Origin: Candidatus Paraburkholderia schumanniana
Lineage (GTDB): Bacteria > Pseudomonadota > Gammaproteobacteria > Burkholderiales > Burkholderiaceae
Length of the DNA: 34,007 bases
NCBI GenBank assembly: GCA_001189335.2
Contig: LFJH01000010.1
Coordinates: 1 to 34,007, forward strand
Direction: 5' to 3'
The notes below the pieces were generated by a model. It did not search any database. It had not been told where the DNA came from and saw nothing but the letters and a program-made list of their open reading frames with translations. Below, one piece after another: positions 1 to 10,298 of the stretch. Position numbers and translations under genes: made by a program. The number at the start of each line of letters is the position of its first letter. Positions within the stretch are counted from its first letter, which is position 1.

Positions 1-226
1 GCAGGCCTCGCGCCACTCACGCCTTCCATTCGCCGCTCGAGGTCTTCGCCGCCACACTCGCTTCCGCAGCTCATCCTCATGGCTCTAAACATTAAACCCG
101 CTGTTGCGCTTCAACCTTGAAACCGCCGCGCGTACAGCAACGGTCTCTTGGACGATTGTTCGCTGCAGCGCGAAATAAAAAGGCGCTAAAATCGCGGACT
201 GGTGTAATAACAAGTTGGGGTCTAGC
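1..226 (+). promoter_or_regulatory. Upstream region of the sdh operon
   Basis: This stretch has no gene I can recognise. It precedes the first sdh gene and must hold its promoter unless transcription enters from outside the window. A-rich sequence near 171-192 contains TAAAAT at 187-192, a possible -10 element, and TTGGAC at 148-153 is a possible -35 element, but their spacing is not ideal, so no promoter is assigned firmly. On the minus strand an open frame starts from ATG at 80 or 74 and runs off the left edge. It could be the first codons of a divergent gene, but it is too short to identify. Confidence 0.35.
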
Positions 227-637
227 ATGGCTGAAGCCGCAAAAAAACTAAGGCCCGAGTACCGGAACATCGGGATCGGCCAAATCGCGAAGTATCGCTT
301 GCCGCTGGCGGGGAAGGTATCGATCCTGCATCGCATCAGCGGCCTGCTGCTCTTCGTGTGTCTGCCGTTCATCCTGTATCTGCTCGACCAGAGCCTCACG
401 TCGGAAATCAGCTTCGACGCGTTCAAGGGCTTCCTCGCCAATCCCATCGTCAAGATCATCACGCTCGTGCTGTCGTGGGCGTATCTGCATCACTTCTACG
501 CGGGCATCCGTTTTCTTCTGCTCGACACCCACGTCGCGGTGAACAAGGAAGGCGGAAAGCAGACCGCGCTCATCGTGCTGATCGTCTCGCTGCTGCTCAC
601 GCTCGCGATGGCGCTCAAGCTCTTTGGCGCTTTCTGA
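227..637 (+). CDS. sdhC: Succinate dehydrogenase cytochrome b556 subunit
   Basis: Membrane anchor subunit of respiratory complex II, which with SdhD binds heme b and ubiquinone and holds the catalytic SdhAB pair on the inner membrane. The 136-residue product carries the family signature HRISG near residue 28-32 after a short basic N-terminus, then three hydrophobic helices. The segment LHHFYAGIRFLLLD holds the likely heme-ligand histidine. ATG 227 is chosen over the upstream TTG at 215 because the protein begins MAEAAKKLRPEYRN, as relatives do. It is the first gene of sdhCDAB-sdhE and is followed 16 bases later by sdhD. Length and motifs are normal. Confidence 0.96.
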   Translation: MAEAAKKLRPEYRNIGIGQIAKYRLPLAGKVSILHRISGLLLFVCLPFILYLLDQSLTSEISFDAFKGFLANPIVKIITLVLSWAYLHHFYAGIRFLLLDTHVAVNKEGGKQTALIVLIVSLLLTLAMALKLFGAF

Positions 638-653
638 AGGAGATAACAAGAAC

Positions 654-1022
654 ATGGCAACCCACAATCGAGTCGGCCCCAAGCGCCTGGTCGCCGGCGC
701 GCACTATGGTCTGCGCGACTGGCTCGCGCAACGCATCACCGCGGTCGTGATGGCCGTCTATACCGTCATTCTGCTCTTCTGGTTCTTCGGCGCGCACAAC
801 TTCTCCTATGAAGGCTGGGCGGGTATTTTCGCGACCCAGTGGATGAAGCTGGCGACTTTCGTAGCCTTGCTCTGCCTGTTCTACCACGCGTGGGTCGGCA
901 TTCGCGACATCTGGATGGACTACGTCAAGCCCATGGGCTGGCGCCTGTTCCTGCAGGTGTTGACCATCCTGTGGCTCATCGGATGCGCCGGCTACGCCGC
1001 ACAGATTCTCTGGAGAGTGTAA
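654..1022 (+). CDS. sdhD: Succinate dehydrogenase membrane anchor subunit
   Basis: Second membrane anchor of complex II, pairing with SdhC to form the quinone and heme site. The 122-residue product has three predicted membrane helices (about residues 26-48, 60-82 and 94-116). The segment FYHAWVGIRDIWMDYV carries the conserved histidine and the RDxxxDY motif typical of SdhD. The start ATG 654 is fixed by a near-perfect ribosome binding site, AAGGAGAT at 637-644, which overlaps the sdhC stop codon and suggests translational coupling. sdhA begins five bases after the stop. No anomaly is seen. Confidence 0.95.
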   Translation: MATHNRVGPKRLVAGAHYGLRDWLAQRITAVVMAVYTVILLFWFFGAHNFSYEGWAGIFATQWMKLATFVALLCLFYHAWVGIRDIWMDYVKPMGWRLFLQVLTILWLIGCAGYAAQILWRV

Positions 1023-1027
1023 AGAAC

Positions 1028-2803
1028 ATGGCTGCAATCAAGACTTCCCTGCCGCGTCGTCGCTTTGACGTGGTCATCGTCGGCGCGGGCGGCTCGGGCA
1101 TGCGCGCATCGCTCCAGCTCGCGCGTGCGGGGCTTTCCGTCGCGGTGCTCTCGAAGGTGTTTCCGACGCGCTCGCACACGGTCGCGGCACAAGGCGGCAT
1201 CGGCGCCTCGCTCGGCAACATGAGCGAGGACAACTGGCACTATCACTTCTACGACACGATCAAGGGCTCCGACTGGCTGGGCGATCAGGACGCCATCGAA
1301 TTCATGTGCCGCGAAGCGCCCAATGCGTTGTACGAGCTCGAACACATGGGCATGCCGTTCGACCGCAACCCGGATGGCACGATCTATCAGCGTCCGTTCG
1401 GCGGCCACACCGCGAACTACGGCGAGAAGCCGGTGCAGCGCGCCTGTGCTGCGGCCGACCGCACGGGCCACGCCCTGCTGCACACGCTGTATCAGCAGAA
1501 CGTCGCGGCCAAGACGCACTTCTTCGTCGAATGGATGGCGCTGGATCTGATCCGCGACGCCGACGGCGATGTGCTCGGGGTGACCGCGCTCGAAATGGAG
1601 ACGGGCGAGGTCTATATCCTCGAAGGCAAGATGACGCTGTTCGCCACGGGCGGCGCGGGGCGGATCTTCGCGGCATCGACGAATGCGTTCATCAATACGG
1701 GCGATGGCCTGGGCATGGCGGCGCGCTCGGGCATCGCGCTGCAGGACATGGAGTTCTGGCAGTTCCACCCGACGGGCGTGGCCGGCGCGGGCGTGCTGAT
1801 CACCGAAGGCGTGCGCGGCGAAGGCGGCATTCTGCGCAACTCGAACGGCGACCGCTTCATGGAGCGCTATGCGCCCATGCTGAAGGATCTCGCCCCGCGC
1901 GACTTCGTCTCGCGCTCGATGGACCAGGAGATCAAGGAAGGCCGCGGCGTGGGTCCGAACAAGGATCACGTGCTGCTGGATCTGTCGCACATCGGCGCGG
2001 AGACGATCATGAAGCGTCTGCCGTCGATTCGCGAGATCGCGCTGAAGTTCGCGAACGTGGACTGCATCAAGGAGCCGATTCCTGTTGTGCCGACCATCCA
2101 CTATCAGATGGGTGGCATTCCGACAAACATGCATGGCCAGGTGGTGGGCACCGCGAAGGGCTACAACGATCCGGTCAACGGCTTCTACGCCGTGGGCGAA
2201 TGCTCGTGCGTTTCGGTGCACGGCGCGAACCGTCTGGGCACGAACTCGCTGCTGGACCTCGTTGTCTTTGGCCGCGCGGCGGGCAATCACATCATCAAGC
2301 ATGCACGCGAGCTCAAAGAGCACAAGCCGCTGCCGGCCGATGCCGCCGACTTCGCGATGGAACGTCTCGCGGTGCTGGAGAAGTCGACTTCGGGCGAATA
2401 CACGCAGAGCATCGCCAACGACATTCGCTCGTCGATGCAGGCGCACGCGGGCGTGTTCCGCACCTCGAAGCTGCTGGAAGAGGGCGTGGGCAAGATCGCG
2501 GAGATGGCCGAGCGCGTGAAGCACGTGCATCTGAAGGACAAGTCGAAGGTGTTCAACACGGCGAAGGTCGAGGCGCTCGAGTTGGCGAACCTGATCGAAG
2601 TGGCACGCGCGACGATGGTCTCCGCCGAGGCGCGCAAGGAAAGCCGCGGTGCGCATGCGTACCGCGGCTACGAGCATCGCGACGACGAGAACTGGTTGCG
2701 CCACACGCTGTGGTTCAGCGAGGGCGATTGCCTCGAGTACAAGCCGGTGCAGATGAAGCCGCTGACGGTCGAATCGGTGCCGCCGAAGGCCCGGACCTTC
2801 TAA
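1028..2803 (+). CDS. sdhA: Succinate dehydrogenase flavoprotein subunit
   Basis: Catalytic subunit of complex II; oxidises succinate to fumarate with covalently bound FAD in the TCA cycle, on the cytoplasmic face of the inner membrane. The 591-residue protein opens with a dinucleotide-binding motif ([11 protein letters not shown], about residues 16-26). The flavin-linking histidine is H50, in SHTVAAQGG. Further family landmarks are the [11 protein letters not shown] segment, the HPTG motif and the substrate-region sequence [12 protein letters not shown]. The C-terminal domain is complete and ends with the usual KPV...LTVE tail. ATG 1028 is used because the longer open frame overlaps sdhD. The partner iron-sulfur subunit follows 19 bases downstream. 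Confidence 0.97.
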   Translation: MAAIKTSLPRRRFDVVIVGAGGSGMRASLQLARAGLSVAVLSKVFPTRSHTVAAQGGIGASLGNMSEDNWHYHFYDTIKGSDWLGDQDAIEFMCREAPNALYELEHMGMPFDRNPDGTIYQRPFGGHTANYGEKPVQRACAAADRTGHALLHTLYQQNVAAKTHFFVEWMALDLIRDADGDVLGVTALEMETGEVYILEGKMTLFATGGAGRIFAASTNAFINTGDGLGMAARSGIALQDMEFWQFHPTGVAGAGVLITEGVRGEGGILRNSNGDRFMERYAPMLKDLAPRDFVSRSMDQEIKEGRGVGPNKDHVLLDLSHIGAETIMKRLPSIREIALKFANVDCIKEPIPVVPTIHYQMGGIPTNMHGQVVGTAKGYNDPVNGFYAVGECSCVSVHGANRLGTNSLLDLVVFGRAAGNHIIKHARELKEHKPLPADAADFAMERLAVLEKSTSGEYTQSIANDIRSSMQAHAGVFRTSKLLEEGVGKIAEMAERVKHVHLKDKSKVFNTAKVEALELANLIEVARATMVSAEARKESRGAHAYRGYEHRDDENWLRHTLWFSEGDCLEYKPVQMKPLTVESVPPKARTF

Positions 2804-2822
2804 GGCACAGGGGAATATCGAA

Positions 2823-3524
2823 ATGGTAAAGAGAATTTTTGAAGTCTATCGCTACGATCCGGACAAGGACGCCGTGCCGCGCATGCAGACGTACGAGCTC
2901 GAACTGGAGCACGAGCGCATGCTGCTGGATGCGCTGGTGAAGCTGAAGTCGGTCGACGAGACGCTGTCGTTCCGCCGCTCGTGCCGCGAGGGCGTGTGCG
3001 GCTCGGACGCGATGAACATCAACGGCAAGAACGGCCTGGCGTGCCTGACAAACCTGAACGAGCTGCCGCAGCGCATCGTGCTGCGCCCGCTGCCGGGTCT
3101 GCCGGTGGTGCGCGATCTAATCTGCGACTTCACGCAGTTCTTCAACCAGTATCATTCGATCAAGCCGTATCTGATCAACGATACGCCGCCGCCGGAGAAG
3201 GAGCGTCTGCAGTCGCCCGTGGAGCGCGATGAGCTGGACGGCCTCTACGAGTGCATTCTGTGCGCGAGCTGCTCGACCTCGTGCCCGAGCTTCTGGTGGA
3301 ACCCGGACAAGTTCGTGGGACCCGCGGGCTTGCTGCAGGCCTATCGCTTCATCGCGGACAGCCGCGATCAGGCGACGGGCGAACGCCTGGACAACCTGGA
3401 AGATCCGTATCGTCTGTTCCGTTGCCATACGATCATGAATTGCGTCGACGTGTGCCCCAAGGGGCTCAACCCGACCAAGGCGATCGGCAAGATCAAGGAA
3501 TTGATGGTGCGCCGCGCTGTCTGA
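2823..3524 (+). CDS. sdhB: Succinate dehydrogenase iron-sulfur subunit
   Basis: Electron-transfer subunit of complex II, passing electrons from the SdhA flavin to ubiquinone through three clusters. In the 233-residue product the [2Fe-2S] ligands are C54, C59, D62 and C74; the aspartate at the third position is also seen in enterobacterial SdhB. The [4Fe-4S] motif [12 protein letters not shown] lies near residues 143-154, and the last cluster motif [14 protein letters not shown] lies near 201-214. A ribosome binding site AGGGGA is at 2809-2814. The stop codon is one base before the next start, so the next gene is tightly coupled. Confidence 0.97.
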   Translation: MVKRIFEVYRYDPDKDAVPRMQTYELELEHERMLLDALVKLKSVDETLSFRRSCREGVCGSDAMNINGKNGLACLTNLNELPQRIVLRPLPGLPVVRDLICDFTQFFNQYHSIKPYLINDTPPPEKERLQSPVERDELDGLYECILCASCSTSCPSFWWNPDKFVGPAGLLQAYRFIADSRDQATGERLDNLEDPYRLFRCHTIMNCVDVCPKGLNPTKAIGKIKELMVRRAV

Positions 3525-3525
3525 G

Positions 3526-3822
3526 ATGGATGATGTCATGGTCGACCACCAAAACGACGAATCGCATCAGTCCGACCCCCTTCGCCGCGCGCGTCTTCGC
3601 TGGCGCGCGCGGCGCGGCCTGCTGGAAAACGATCTGATCTTCGATCGTTTCTTCAGCCGATATGAGCACGGCCTCAGTGACGCCGACGTGGCCGCATTGA
3701 CGCGCCTGCTGGAACTGAGCGACAACGAACTGATGGACCTGCTGCTGGCGCGCACCGAACCGGAAGGCGACCTAGCGACGCCGGATGTAATCCGCTTGCT
3801 GGACATGCTGCGTTCCGTGTGA
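3526..3822 (+). CDS. sdhE: FAD assembly factor SdhE (succinate dehydrogenase assembly factor 2)
   Basis: Small cytoplasmic factor that promotes covalent attachment of FAD to SdhA. The product has 98 residues from ATG 3526 (94 from the alternative in-frame ATG 3538). It carries the family's RGxxE motif in RRGLLENDLIF, followed by acidic and leucine-rich helices (LSDNELMDLLLAR) of the five-helix SdhE fold. It follows sdhB with a one-base gap, which agrees with its role as the assembly factor of that enzyme. The first 16 residues (DDVMVDHQNDESH) are poorly conserved in the family, so the exact start is uncertain. Confidence 0.93.
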   Translation: MDDVMVDHQNDESHQSDPLRRARLRWRARRGLLENDLIFDRFFSRYEHGLSDADVAALTRLLELSDNELMDLLLARTEPEGDLATPDVIRLLDMLRSV

Positions 3823-4020
3823 CTTCAGCAGGAATCCGCGGAGTTTTGCAAAATGGGCCCATGGTTGTGACTTGCACCGCACATCGCAGCGCGAATCGTA
3901 CGACCCGGCCGCACAACGCGCCGGACTGAAATCATCGGCCGACTGTACAGTTTTTGCCGCGCAGCTTCCGTCGTGCAAATTATCGAGAACCTGTATTCAT
4001 ACTTCGATTGAGGATGTGCT
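3823..4020 (+). promoter_or_regulatory. sdhE-gltA intergenic region with probable gltA promoter
   Basis: The 198-base gap has no gene and no clear terminator after sdhE, so read-through from sdh is possible. A weak sigma70-like pair is TTGCCG at 3954-3959 with an A/T-rich element near 3977-3983, which would give a short leader. A ribosome binding site GAGG lies just before the gltA ATG. The promoter is an inference from base composition and position only. Confidence 0.3.
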
Positions 4021-5337
4021 ATGACCCCGTCAGATGTTAAAGCCACGCTATCGTTCAGCGACAACTCGCCGAGCGTCGAAATGCCGATCTACAAAGGCAC
4101 GATGGGGCCGGACGTGATCGACATCCGCAAGCTGTACGGTCAGACCGGAAAGTTCACGTATGACCCGGGCTTCATGTCGACGGCGGTGTGCAATTCCGCG
4201 ATCACCTACATCGACGGCGACAAGGGCGAACTGCTGTACCGCGGTTACCCGATCGAGCAGCTGGCTGTGAACGCCGACTTCCTCGATACCTGCTACCTGC
4301 TGCTGAAGGGCGAACTGCCCAATAAATCGCAGAACAAGGAGTTCGTGGACACGGTCACGCGTCACACGATGGTGCACGAGCAGATGCACTTCTTCTTCCG
4401 CGGCTTCCGTCGCGACGCGCACCCGATGGCCGTGCTGACGGCTGCCGTTGGCGCGCTGTCGGCGTTCTATCACGACTCGCTGAACATCAACGATCCGCGC
4501 ATCAACGATCCGCGTCACCGTGAAGTTTCGGCGATCCGCATGATCGCGAAGCTGCCGACGCTGGTCGCGATGGCGTACAAGTTCAGTATCGGTCAGCCGT
4601 TCGTGTACCCGAAGAACGAACTGTCGTACAGCGCGAACTTCATGCACATGATGTTCTCGAACCCGTGCGAAGAGTACAAGGTCAACGACGTGCTCGTGCG
4701 CGCCCTCGACCGGATCCTGATCCTGCACGCGGACCACGAGCAGAACGCGTCGACGTCCACCGTGCGTCTGGCGGGTTCGTCAGGCGCGAATCCGTTCGCA
4801 TGTATCGCGGCGGGTATCGCGTGTCTGTGGGGCCCGGCGCACGGCGGCGCCAACGAAGCCGCGCTGAACATGCTGGAAGAGATCGGCTCGGTCGACAACA
4901 TTCCCGAGTTCATCAAGCAGGTGAAGGACAAGAACTCGGGCGTGAAGCTGATGGGCTTCGGTCACCGCGTGTACAAGAACTACGATCCGCGCGCGAAGCT
5001 GATGCGCGAGACGTGCCACGAAGTGCTGAACGAGCTCGGCCTGCACGACGACCCGCTGTTCAAGCTTGCGATGGAGCTCGAAAAGATCGCGCTGGAAGAC
5101 GAATACTTCGTGTCGCGCAAGCTGTATCCGAACGTCGACTTCTACTCGGGCATCGTGCAGCGCGCGCTGTGCATCCCGACGTCGATGTTCACGTGTATCT
5201 TCGCGATGGCGCGTACGGTCGGCTGGATCGCACAGTGGAACGAGATGATTGCGGATCCGGAACAGAAGATCGGTCGTCCGCGTCAGTTGTTCATCGGCCA
5301 GACGCCGCGTGAAGTCAAGCCGCTGGCGCAGCGCTAA
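4021..5337 (+). CDS. gltA: Citrate synthase, type II
   Basis: Condenses acetyl-CoA and oxaloacetate to citrate, the entry step of the TCA cycle, in the cytoplasm. The 438-residue product has the length and N-terminal extension of the hexameric, NADH-regulated type found in Gram-negative bacteria. The catalytic residues can be placed as H274 in [10 protein letters not shown]315 in [12 protein letters not shown] and D373 in NVDFYSGI, each offset about ten from the E. coli enzyme. It follows the sdh operon in the same direction and ends just before a strong terminator. No lesion is visible, in contrast to genes further right. Confidence 0.97.
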   Translation: MTPSDVKATLSFSDNSPSVEMPIYKGTMGPDVIDIRKLYGQTGKFTYDPGFMSTAVCNSAITYIDGDKGELLYRGYPIEQLAVNADFLDTCYLLLKGELPNKSQNKEFVDTVTRHTMVHEQMHFFFRGFRRDAHPMAVLTAAVGALSAFYHDSLNINDPRINDPRHREVSAIRMIAKLPTLVAMAYKFSIGQPFVYPKNELSYSANFMHMMFSNPCEEYKVNDVLVRALDRILILHADHEQNASTSTVRLAGSSGANPFACIAAGIACLWGPAHGGANEAALNMLEEIGSVDNIPEFIKQVKDKNSGVKLMGFGHRVYKNYDPRAKLMRETCHEVLNELGLHDDPLFKLAMELEKIALEDEYFVSRKLYPNVDFYSGIVQRALCIPTSMFTCIFAMARTVGWIAQWNEMIADPEQKIGRPRQLFIGQTPREVKPLAQR

Positions 5338-5366
5338 GCTGATCGCGTTGTAGATTGATGGGGAAG

Positions 5367-5396
5367 GCCCCGGCGAGTGATCGCCGGGGCTTTTTT
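5367..5396 (+). terminator. Rho-independent terminator after gltA
   Basis: A perfect 10-bp stem (GCCCCGGCGA at 5367-5376 with TCGCCGGGGC at 5381-5390) encloses a GTGA tetraloop and is followed directly by six T residues at 5391-5396. It lies 29 bases past the gltA stop and closes the sdh-gltA transcription unit. Confidence 0.95.
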
Positions 5397-5423
5397 CGGG
5401 GCCGCAGCATCGCGCGAAGAAAA

Positions 5424-5645
5424 TCAGTCGGCGCAGACTTCCTGTAGTGTGTGCAACGCGTTCGAGAGCGTGTCACAGGCTATGGCGCCTTCCTTCCTGA
5501 TCAGCCGTATCTCGTCTACAGTGCGAAGTCGATCCAGAAGAACGAGTCCTTGTTTACGCTTGAACGACACCGCAATTCGAAAAGGTGCCGACGTGCCTTT
5601 CGAAGTCATCGGAGCCACGATGACAGTGCGCAGATGATCGTGCAT
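5424..5645 (-). pseudogene. MazF/PemK-family toxin, 5'-truncated remnant
   Basis: The 73-codon minus-strand frame matches the C-terminal two thirds of a MazF/PemK endoribonuclease toxin: HLRTVIVAPMTSKG, then FRIAVSFKRKQGLVLLDRLRTVD, and a final helix TLSNALHTLQEV. Family members have about 105-115 residues. Missing here are the first strand and the RP(A/C)VVVSP segment with its conserved arginine. A stop codon lies two codons upstream of the first methionine. In another frame just upstream the residues GSPDD can be read, which look like a shifted trace of the lost SPDE segment. No antitoxin gene is visible on either side; 5646-5785 holds nothing I recognise. I read this as a dead, orphaned toxin. 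Confidence 0.75.
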
Positions 5646-5785
5646 TGCTGGTCATCGGGTGATCCTTGAATGATGAATGTTGCCAATGGGAGAAATCAGC
5701 TCGGACTGTGCGCCGTGCCCGGGCATTGAGAGTCCTTTGTAGCGCTTCGGGTGCGCCCCTTGGTTGCCGCGCGGCCGAAGCTGTT

Positions 5786-6721
5786 TCACATCTCGCTGTC
5801 CCGCTTGCCAACACACAACTCGATGAACCGCTGCACCGGCTGCGTCAAGATCGCGCCGCGCCGTGTCGCAATGCCATAAGGCGCGCCGCACCGTTGCACG
5901 CGGATCGGCAGCACCGCCACCAGCCCGTGCTCGGCGAAATACTGCGCCACCTTGAGCGGCACCAGTCCGACCGTTCCCGCGCCGGAGCGTAGCAGCGACA
6001 AGGTTGCGAATGTCGATGACGTTTCGATCGCGTAACGCGGAAACGGCACTTCGGCATCGTCGAACAGCTGCTCGAGCAGCGAGCGCATCGGCAGCGTGGC
6101 TTGCGGCACGATCCATGGATTGCCGCCCAGATCCGCGAGCGTCAGGTGTGGTTCGCGTGCGAGCGGGTCCGCGCCATCGACGACGAAACACACTTCCTCC
6201 ACTTCGAGGGGAATGAAGTCATGAGCCTCCGGATGCACGCTGATGCTCGGCCGCCCGATCACCAGATCGAGCAGGCGCTGATCGAGCATCGACAGCAATT
6301 GCGCGCTGTTGTCTTCCCAGACTTCGACGGAAATATCCGGCTGCACTTCGCGCAGGGATTTGAGCACCGGAGTGAGCCAGACCGGCATCGACCCCATCAC
6401 GGCGCCGATCGCGAGCGTGCCGCCGCCGCGCATGATCGCCGCAAGTTCGTCGCGCAATGCGCCGATCTCGGAACGCACCGCGCGCGCATGGCGAATCACG
6501 CAGCGTCCCAGCTCATTCGGCACGATGCCGCGCGGCGAGCGCGCGAACAGCTCCGTACCGAACATTGCCTCGATCTCGCGCAAGGATTTGGTGGTCGCGG
6601 GCTGCGACAGCGACACCTGCTGCGCCGCGCGCCGCAGCGAGCCGTAATCGTCGAGCGCGATCAGGAGCGCGACGTGATTACCGCGAAGTCTTCTCAAAAT
6701 CGCATCGATACTGGTTATCAC
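5786..6721 (-). CDS. LysR-family transcriptional regulator
   Basis: Probable activator or repressor of the divergent hydantoinase-type cluster. In the 311-residue product the N-terminal winged helix-turn-helix spans about residues 15-75 (DDYGSLRRAAQQVSLSQPATTKSLREIE). The C-terminal periplasmic-binding-protein-like sensor domain (about 95-300) includes the typical linker and LVIGRPS and GTVGLVP segments. The start is GTG at 6721, supported by GGAG eight bases upstream and by an in-frame stop a short way further up. The gene is intact although its presumed target operon is destroyed. The ligand cannot be read from sequence. Confidence 0.9.
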   Translation of the reverse strand: MITSIDAILRRLRGNHVALLIALDDYGSLRRAAQQVSLSQPATTKSLREIEAMFGTELFARSPRGIVPNELGRCVIRHARAVRSEIGALRDELAAIMRGGGTLAIGAVMGSMPVWLTPVLKSLREVQPDISVEVWEDNSAQLLSMLDQRLLDLVIGRPSISVHPEAHDFIPLEVEEVCFVVDGADPLAREPHLTLADLGGNPWIVPQATLPMRSLLEQLFDDAEVPFPRYAIETSSTFATLSLLRSGAGTVGLVPLKVAQYFAEHGLVAVLPIRVQRCGAPYGIATRRGAILTQPVQRFIELCVGKRDSEM

Positions 6722-6928
6722 CGATATAACTCCAGCTTCTCACCTGATCGGAAGGTTTCATTATCTGGTCATGCCAATGCCTCCTCTTTACACTGGCTTC
6801 GTCGATGTTCGTCGCATGCGATCCGCGTGACCCGCGCTCTTTCCTGCGCGGCTCGATCATAGCCGGAACGCGCGAGCGGCGAGCAAAAGGACAAGACGAA
6901 GCAACGCATCCACATGGAGAGAGGCAAA
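6722..6928. promoter_or_regulatory. Divergent lysR / hyuA control region
   Basis: The gap between two divergent genes is where a LysR-type regulator normally binds. A short dyad GATA-N5-TATC (6707-6719) sits across the lysR start, and CGATA recurs at 6722-6726, which could be part of such a site, but the match is weak. At the right end GGAGAGAGG (6916-6924) is placed for a TTG start at 6929 and not for the ATG at 6914. Confidence 0.4.
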
Positions 6929-8943
6929 TTGAAGAGAATCGGTATCAATGTCGGCGGCACCTTCACCGATGTCGTGATGGTGGATGACCAGACGGGCCAG
7001 ATCTGGTCGACCAAGGTTCCGATGACGCCGAAGGACCGCGTCGTCGGAACGATCGAAGGCTTTCGCAAGATCCTGGAGCTGTCGGGCACGCAAAGCGCGG
7101 ACGTGTCCTTCCTCGGGCACGGCACGACGATGGCGACCAACATGGTCGTCGAAGGCACGGGCGCGAAGACGGCGCTCGTCACGACGCGCGGCTTTTGCGA
7201 CGTGTTGGAACTGAGGCGCGTGTCGCGGCACGATCGCGCCGACCTGTACGACCTGCTGTTCGACAACCCGCGCCCGCTCGTCGAGCGGCGCTGGCGGCTC
7301 GAGGTAAACGAGCGCCTGCGTTACGACGGGCGCGTCGAAGTCCCGCTCGATCAGTCCGATCTGGAAGCGCTCGCCGACGAGATCCGCGAGTCGGACATCG
7401 AAGCGGTCGCCGTGTGCCTGCTGCATGCGCACGTCAATCCGCAGCACGAGCGCGAAGTCGCCGAAGCACTGCGCCGGCTGCTGCCGGACCGCTTCATCTG
7501 CGCCTCGCACGAAGTTAATCCGGAGGCGATGGAATACGAGCGCGCGAGCTCGACCGTCATCAACGCGATGCTCGGGCCCATGTGCGGACGCTACATCGGC
7601 CGGCTCATCGACGCGCTCGCGCAACTGGGCTTCGCGGGCAAGTTTCTCTTCATGCAATCGAACGGCGGTCTCGCGAGTCCGGCGATGGTCGGGGACAAAC
7701 CCATCGTGCTGCTCGAATCGGGTCCTGCGGGCGGCGTGTCCACGGCAATCCGCAACTGCGAAAAGAGCGAGCTCAGGAATGCGATTCTCGGCGACATGGG
7801 CGGCACGACCTTCGATGTCTCGCTGATCCGCGATTTCCGCCCCGAGTTGCGCAACAAGAGCTTGCTGCATACCTATACGGTGCGCTCGCCAAGCATCGAC
7901 ATCGATTCGGTCGGCGCGGGCGGCGGCTCGATCGTGTGGATCGATGCGGGCGCCGATCCCGGCCCCGCATGCTATGGACGCGGCGGCACGCGTCCGACCG
8001 TGACCGACTGCAATCTCGTGCTCGGCTATATCGATCCCGACAGCTTCCTCGGCGGCGAATTCAGGCTCGATGCGAAGGCGGCGTGGCGCGTCGTGGAAGA
8101 CGTGATCGCGAAGCCCCTGGGCGTTTCGGGGCCCGAAGCCGCGCAGGTCGTGCGCTCGGTCGCGAACGCGCTGATGGCGCAGGCCATCCGCATCATGACG
8201 GTCGAGCGCGGCTACGATCCGCGCGAGTTCTCCTACATCTGCTACGGCGGCGCGGGGCCCGTGCATGCCGTCGATCTGGCACACGAAATGGGTATCCGGC
8301 GCGTCGTGATTCCGCCGCTGCCAGGTCTCTTTAGCGCGTTCGGCATGACGGTCGCCGATCAGCAATACGACTATCAGCGTCCGCTCGAAAGCGATCTCGC
8401 CGCAATCGACGATGCCACGCTGCATCAGGCGCTCGACGAGCTGACGGCGCAAGGCATGGAGGAGCTGGAGCGCCACGGCGTCGATGCTCGCGGGGCGTGA
8501 AGGTCGTGCGCCTCGCCGATTGCCGCTACGCCGGCCAGCCCGACGTCATCACCGTCGAGGTGCAGGACGAAGCGCCCGGCATTCGCGCCACGCTCGTGCA
8601 GGCGTTCGAGCGCGCGCATCAGCGGCAATGGAATTTCGTCAGCAAGGACAAGCCGGTCGTCGTTGCGAACGTGCGCCTGCAGCTCGTGACGAGCACCGGC
8701 TGGCGCGGCGGCGTGGCGAGCCGCGATGGCGGCATCCTGCCGAAAGCGGTCCGCACGCGCAAAGTGTATTTCGACGGCGGCATGCGCACGCTGCCCGTGT
8801 TCGCGCGCATGGAGATTCCGGTCGGCGCGACGATCGAAGGGCCGGCCGTGATCGAAGAGCACAGCAGTTGCGCGGTGCTCAAGGCCTCGCATGTCGCGCG
8901 CGTCGATCCTGATCTCAACCTCGTCATCGAACTGGCAGCCTGA
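6929..8943 (+). pseudogene. Hydantoinase/oxoprolinase subunit A, frameshifted
   Basis: Homologue of the HyuA/acetone carboxylase-like ATPase subunit of N-methylhydantoinases and 5-oxoprolinases. The first part has the N-terminal domain (RIGINVGGTFTDVV), then the actin-like ATPase core with ESGPAGGVSTA and GDMGGTTFDVSL, and stops at 8500. The C-terminal domain (VKVVRLADCRYAGQPD to VIELAA) continues at 8497-8943 in another frame. The shift falls at a GGGG run (8492-8495); adding one base would give a single product of about 671 residues, normal for the family. TTG 6929 is preferred as start because GGAGAG precedes it at good spacing and the product then begins with the conserved KRIGINVGGT. Substrate unknown. 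Confidence 0.88.
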
Positions 8944-8947
8944 ATAC

Positions 8948-10298
8948 ATGGACATCGTTACTTACGAAATCATCCGCAGCAGTCTCTTCGCAGTCGCGCG
9001 TGAAATGAAGATCGCGATGATGCGCACCGCCGGCAGTCCGCTCATGCACGCGAGCGGCGACTCGTCGGCCGCGATCTTCGACGCCGACATGCAACTCATC
9101 GCGCAAGGCAACGACATCCCGACGATGCTCGGCTCGTCGGTCATCTCGACGCGCGTCTCGGTGGAAGCGGTGAGCCGCGAGAACCTGCGCCCCGGCGACG
9201 TCATCGTCAGCAACGACGCGTATGTCGGCGGCGGCAATCATCAACCCGACGTGCAGTTCACGCGGCCGGTGTTCGCCGACGGCAAGATCGTCGCGTTCGT
9301 GATGACGCGCGGGCACTGGACCGACATCGGCGGGCAGTCGCCTGGCAGCTACACGGTCACGACATGGGACGTGTTCGCGGAAGGCATCCGCATCCCTCCG
9401 GTCTTTCTGTATCGCAACGACGAGCCGGTGCAGGACATGCTCAACCTGCCCACGAAGAACAGCCGCAACGCCCATGAATTGCTGCTCGACATCCAGGCGC
9501 AGTACGCGGGCACGTTCGTGGGCGACAGGCGTATCGGCGAGCTGGTCGCGAAGTACGGCGCCGATGCCCTCGCCGAAGTGATGAGCCAGAGTCTCGATCA
9601 CTCGGAGAAGCTGATCCGCGCGGAAATCGCACGTATTCCCGACGGCGTGTACGAAGCCGAGGAGTATCTCGATCCGATCGAAGCGCCGGGCTGGAAGCAG
9701 GAGCGGCCGCTGCTCAAGGTGAAGATCACCAAGGCGGGCGACCACATCACGTTCGATTACACCGGCACGGGCGCGCAGGTGCGCGGCGGCATCAACTGTC
9801 CGCTGTCCGTCACGTGCAACAGCACGTGGTTCACGGTGAAGGCGCTGACCGATCCGGGCATTCCGATCAACCAGGGCTGCTATCGGCCGGTGACGATCAT
9901 CGCGCCCGAGGGAAGCGTGCTGAACTGCCGCTATCCGGCATCGGTCGTGTCGGGCAATACCGAAACTTCGCCGCGCGTGATCGACCTGTTGCTCAAGGCG
10001 CTCGCGCCGGCGGTGCCCGAGCGCATCACGGGGCAGAGCAACTGTGCGTCGTGCGCGGGCATCTTCAGCGGGCGCGACACGGACGCGGCGCGCATTGCCC
10101 GCACCGGCCAGGAGTTCGTCACGATGCACGACGTCCACGCGGGCGGCATGGGCGCGCGGGCGCAGAAGGACGGTGTGAGCGGCGTGCGCGTGTATGTGGG
10201 CAACGCGGGTAGCCAGTCGATCGAGCTGATCGAAACAACGTCTCTGCTCGTCGTCGAGGAATGGTCGCTCGTGACGGACAGCGGCGGCGCGGGGCGGC
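8948..10298 (+). pseudogene. Hydantoinase/oxoprolinase subunit B, 3' end lost
   Basis: HyuB-type partner of the upstream subunit, beginning four bases after it (MDIVTYEIIRSSLFAVAREM). About 450 codons are clean and include the family segments GDVIVSNDAYVGGGNHQPD, MTRGHWTDIGGQSPG and NGxxETSPRVID-like sequence. The match ends abruptly at SLVTDSGGAGR, a conserved point about 100-130 residues before the usual C-terminus. From there the DNA encodes, in a different frame, the tail of an MFS permease. The hyuB frame stays open to 10486, but those extra residues are arginine-rich noise. Together with its partner it would have acted on a cyclic amide or similar ring compound. Confidence 0.88.

Noticed and set aside
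992-2704. Long minus-strand open frame opposite sdhA
   Set aside because: It is a shadow of a high-GC gene; the product is Arg/His/Ala-rich with no domain, and sdhA is certain on the other strand. The same holds for the frames opposite asd, trpB, purF and metZ.
5377-5637. Plus-strand frame across the gltA terminator and mazF remnant
   Set aside because: It begins in the terminator loop and has serine/arginine-rich, motif-free sequence, while the opposite strand carries clear MazF similarity.
6914-6928. ATG 6914 as the hyuA start
   Set aside because: No ribosome binding site precedes it, and the GGAGAG just after it is well placed for TTG 6929, which gives the family N-terminus.
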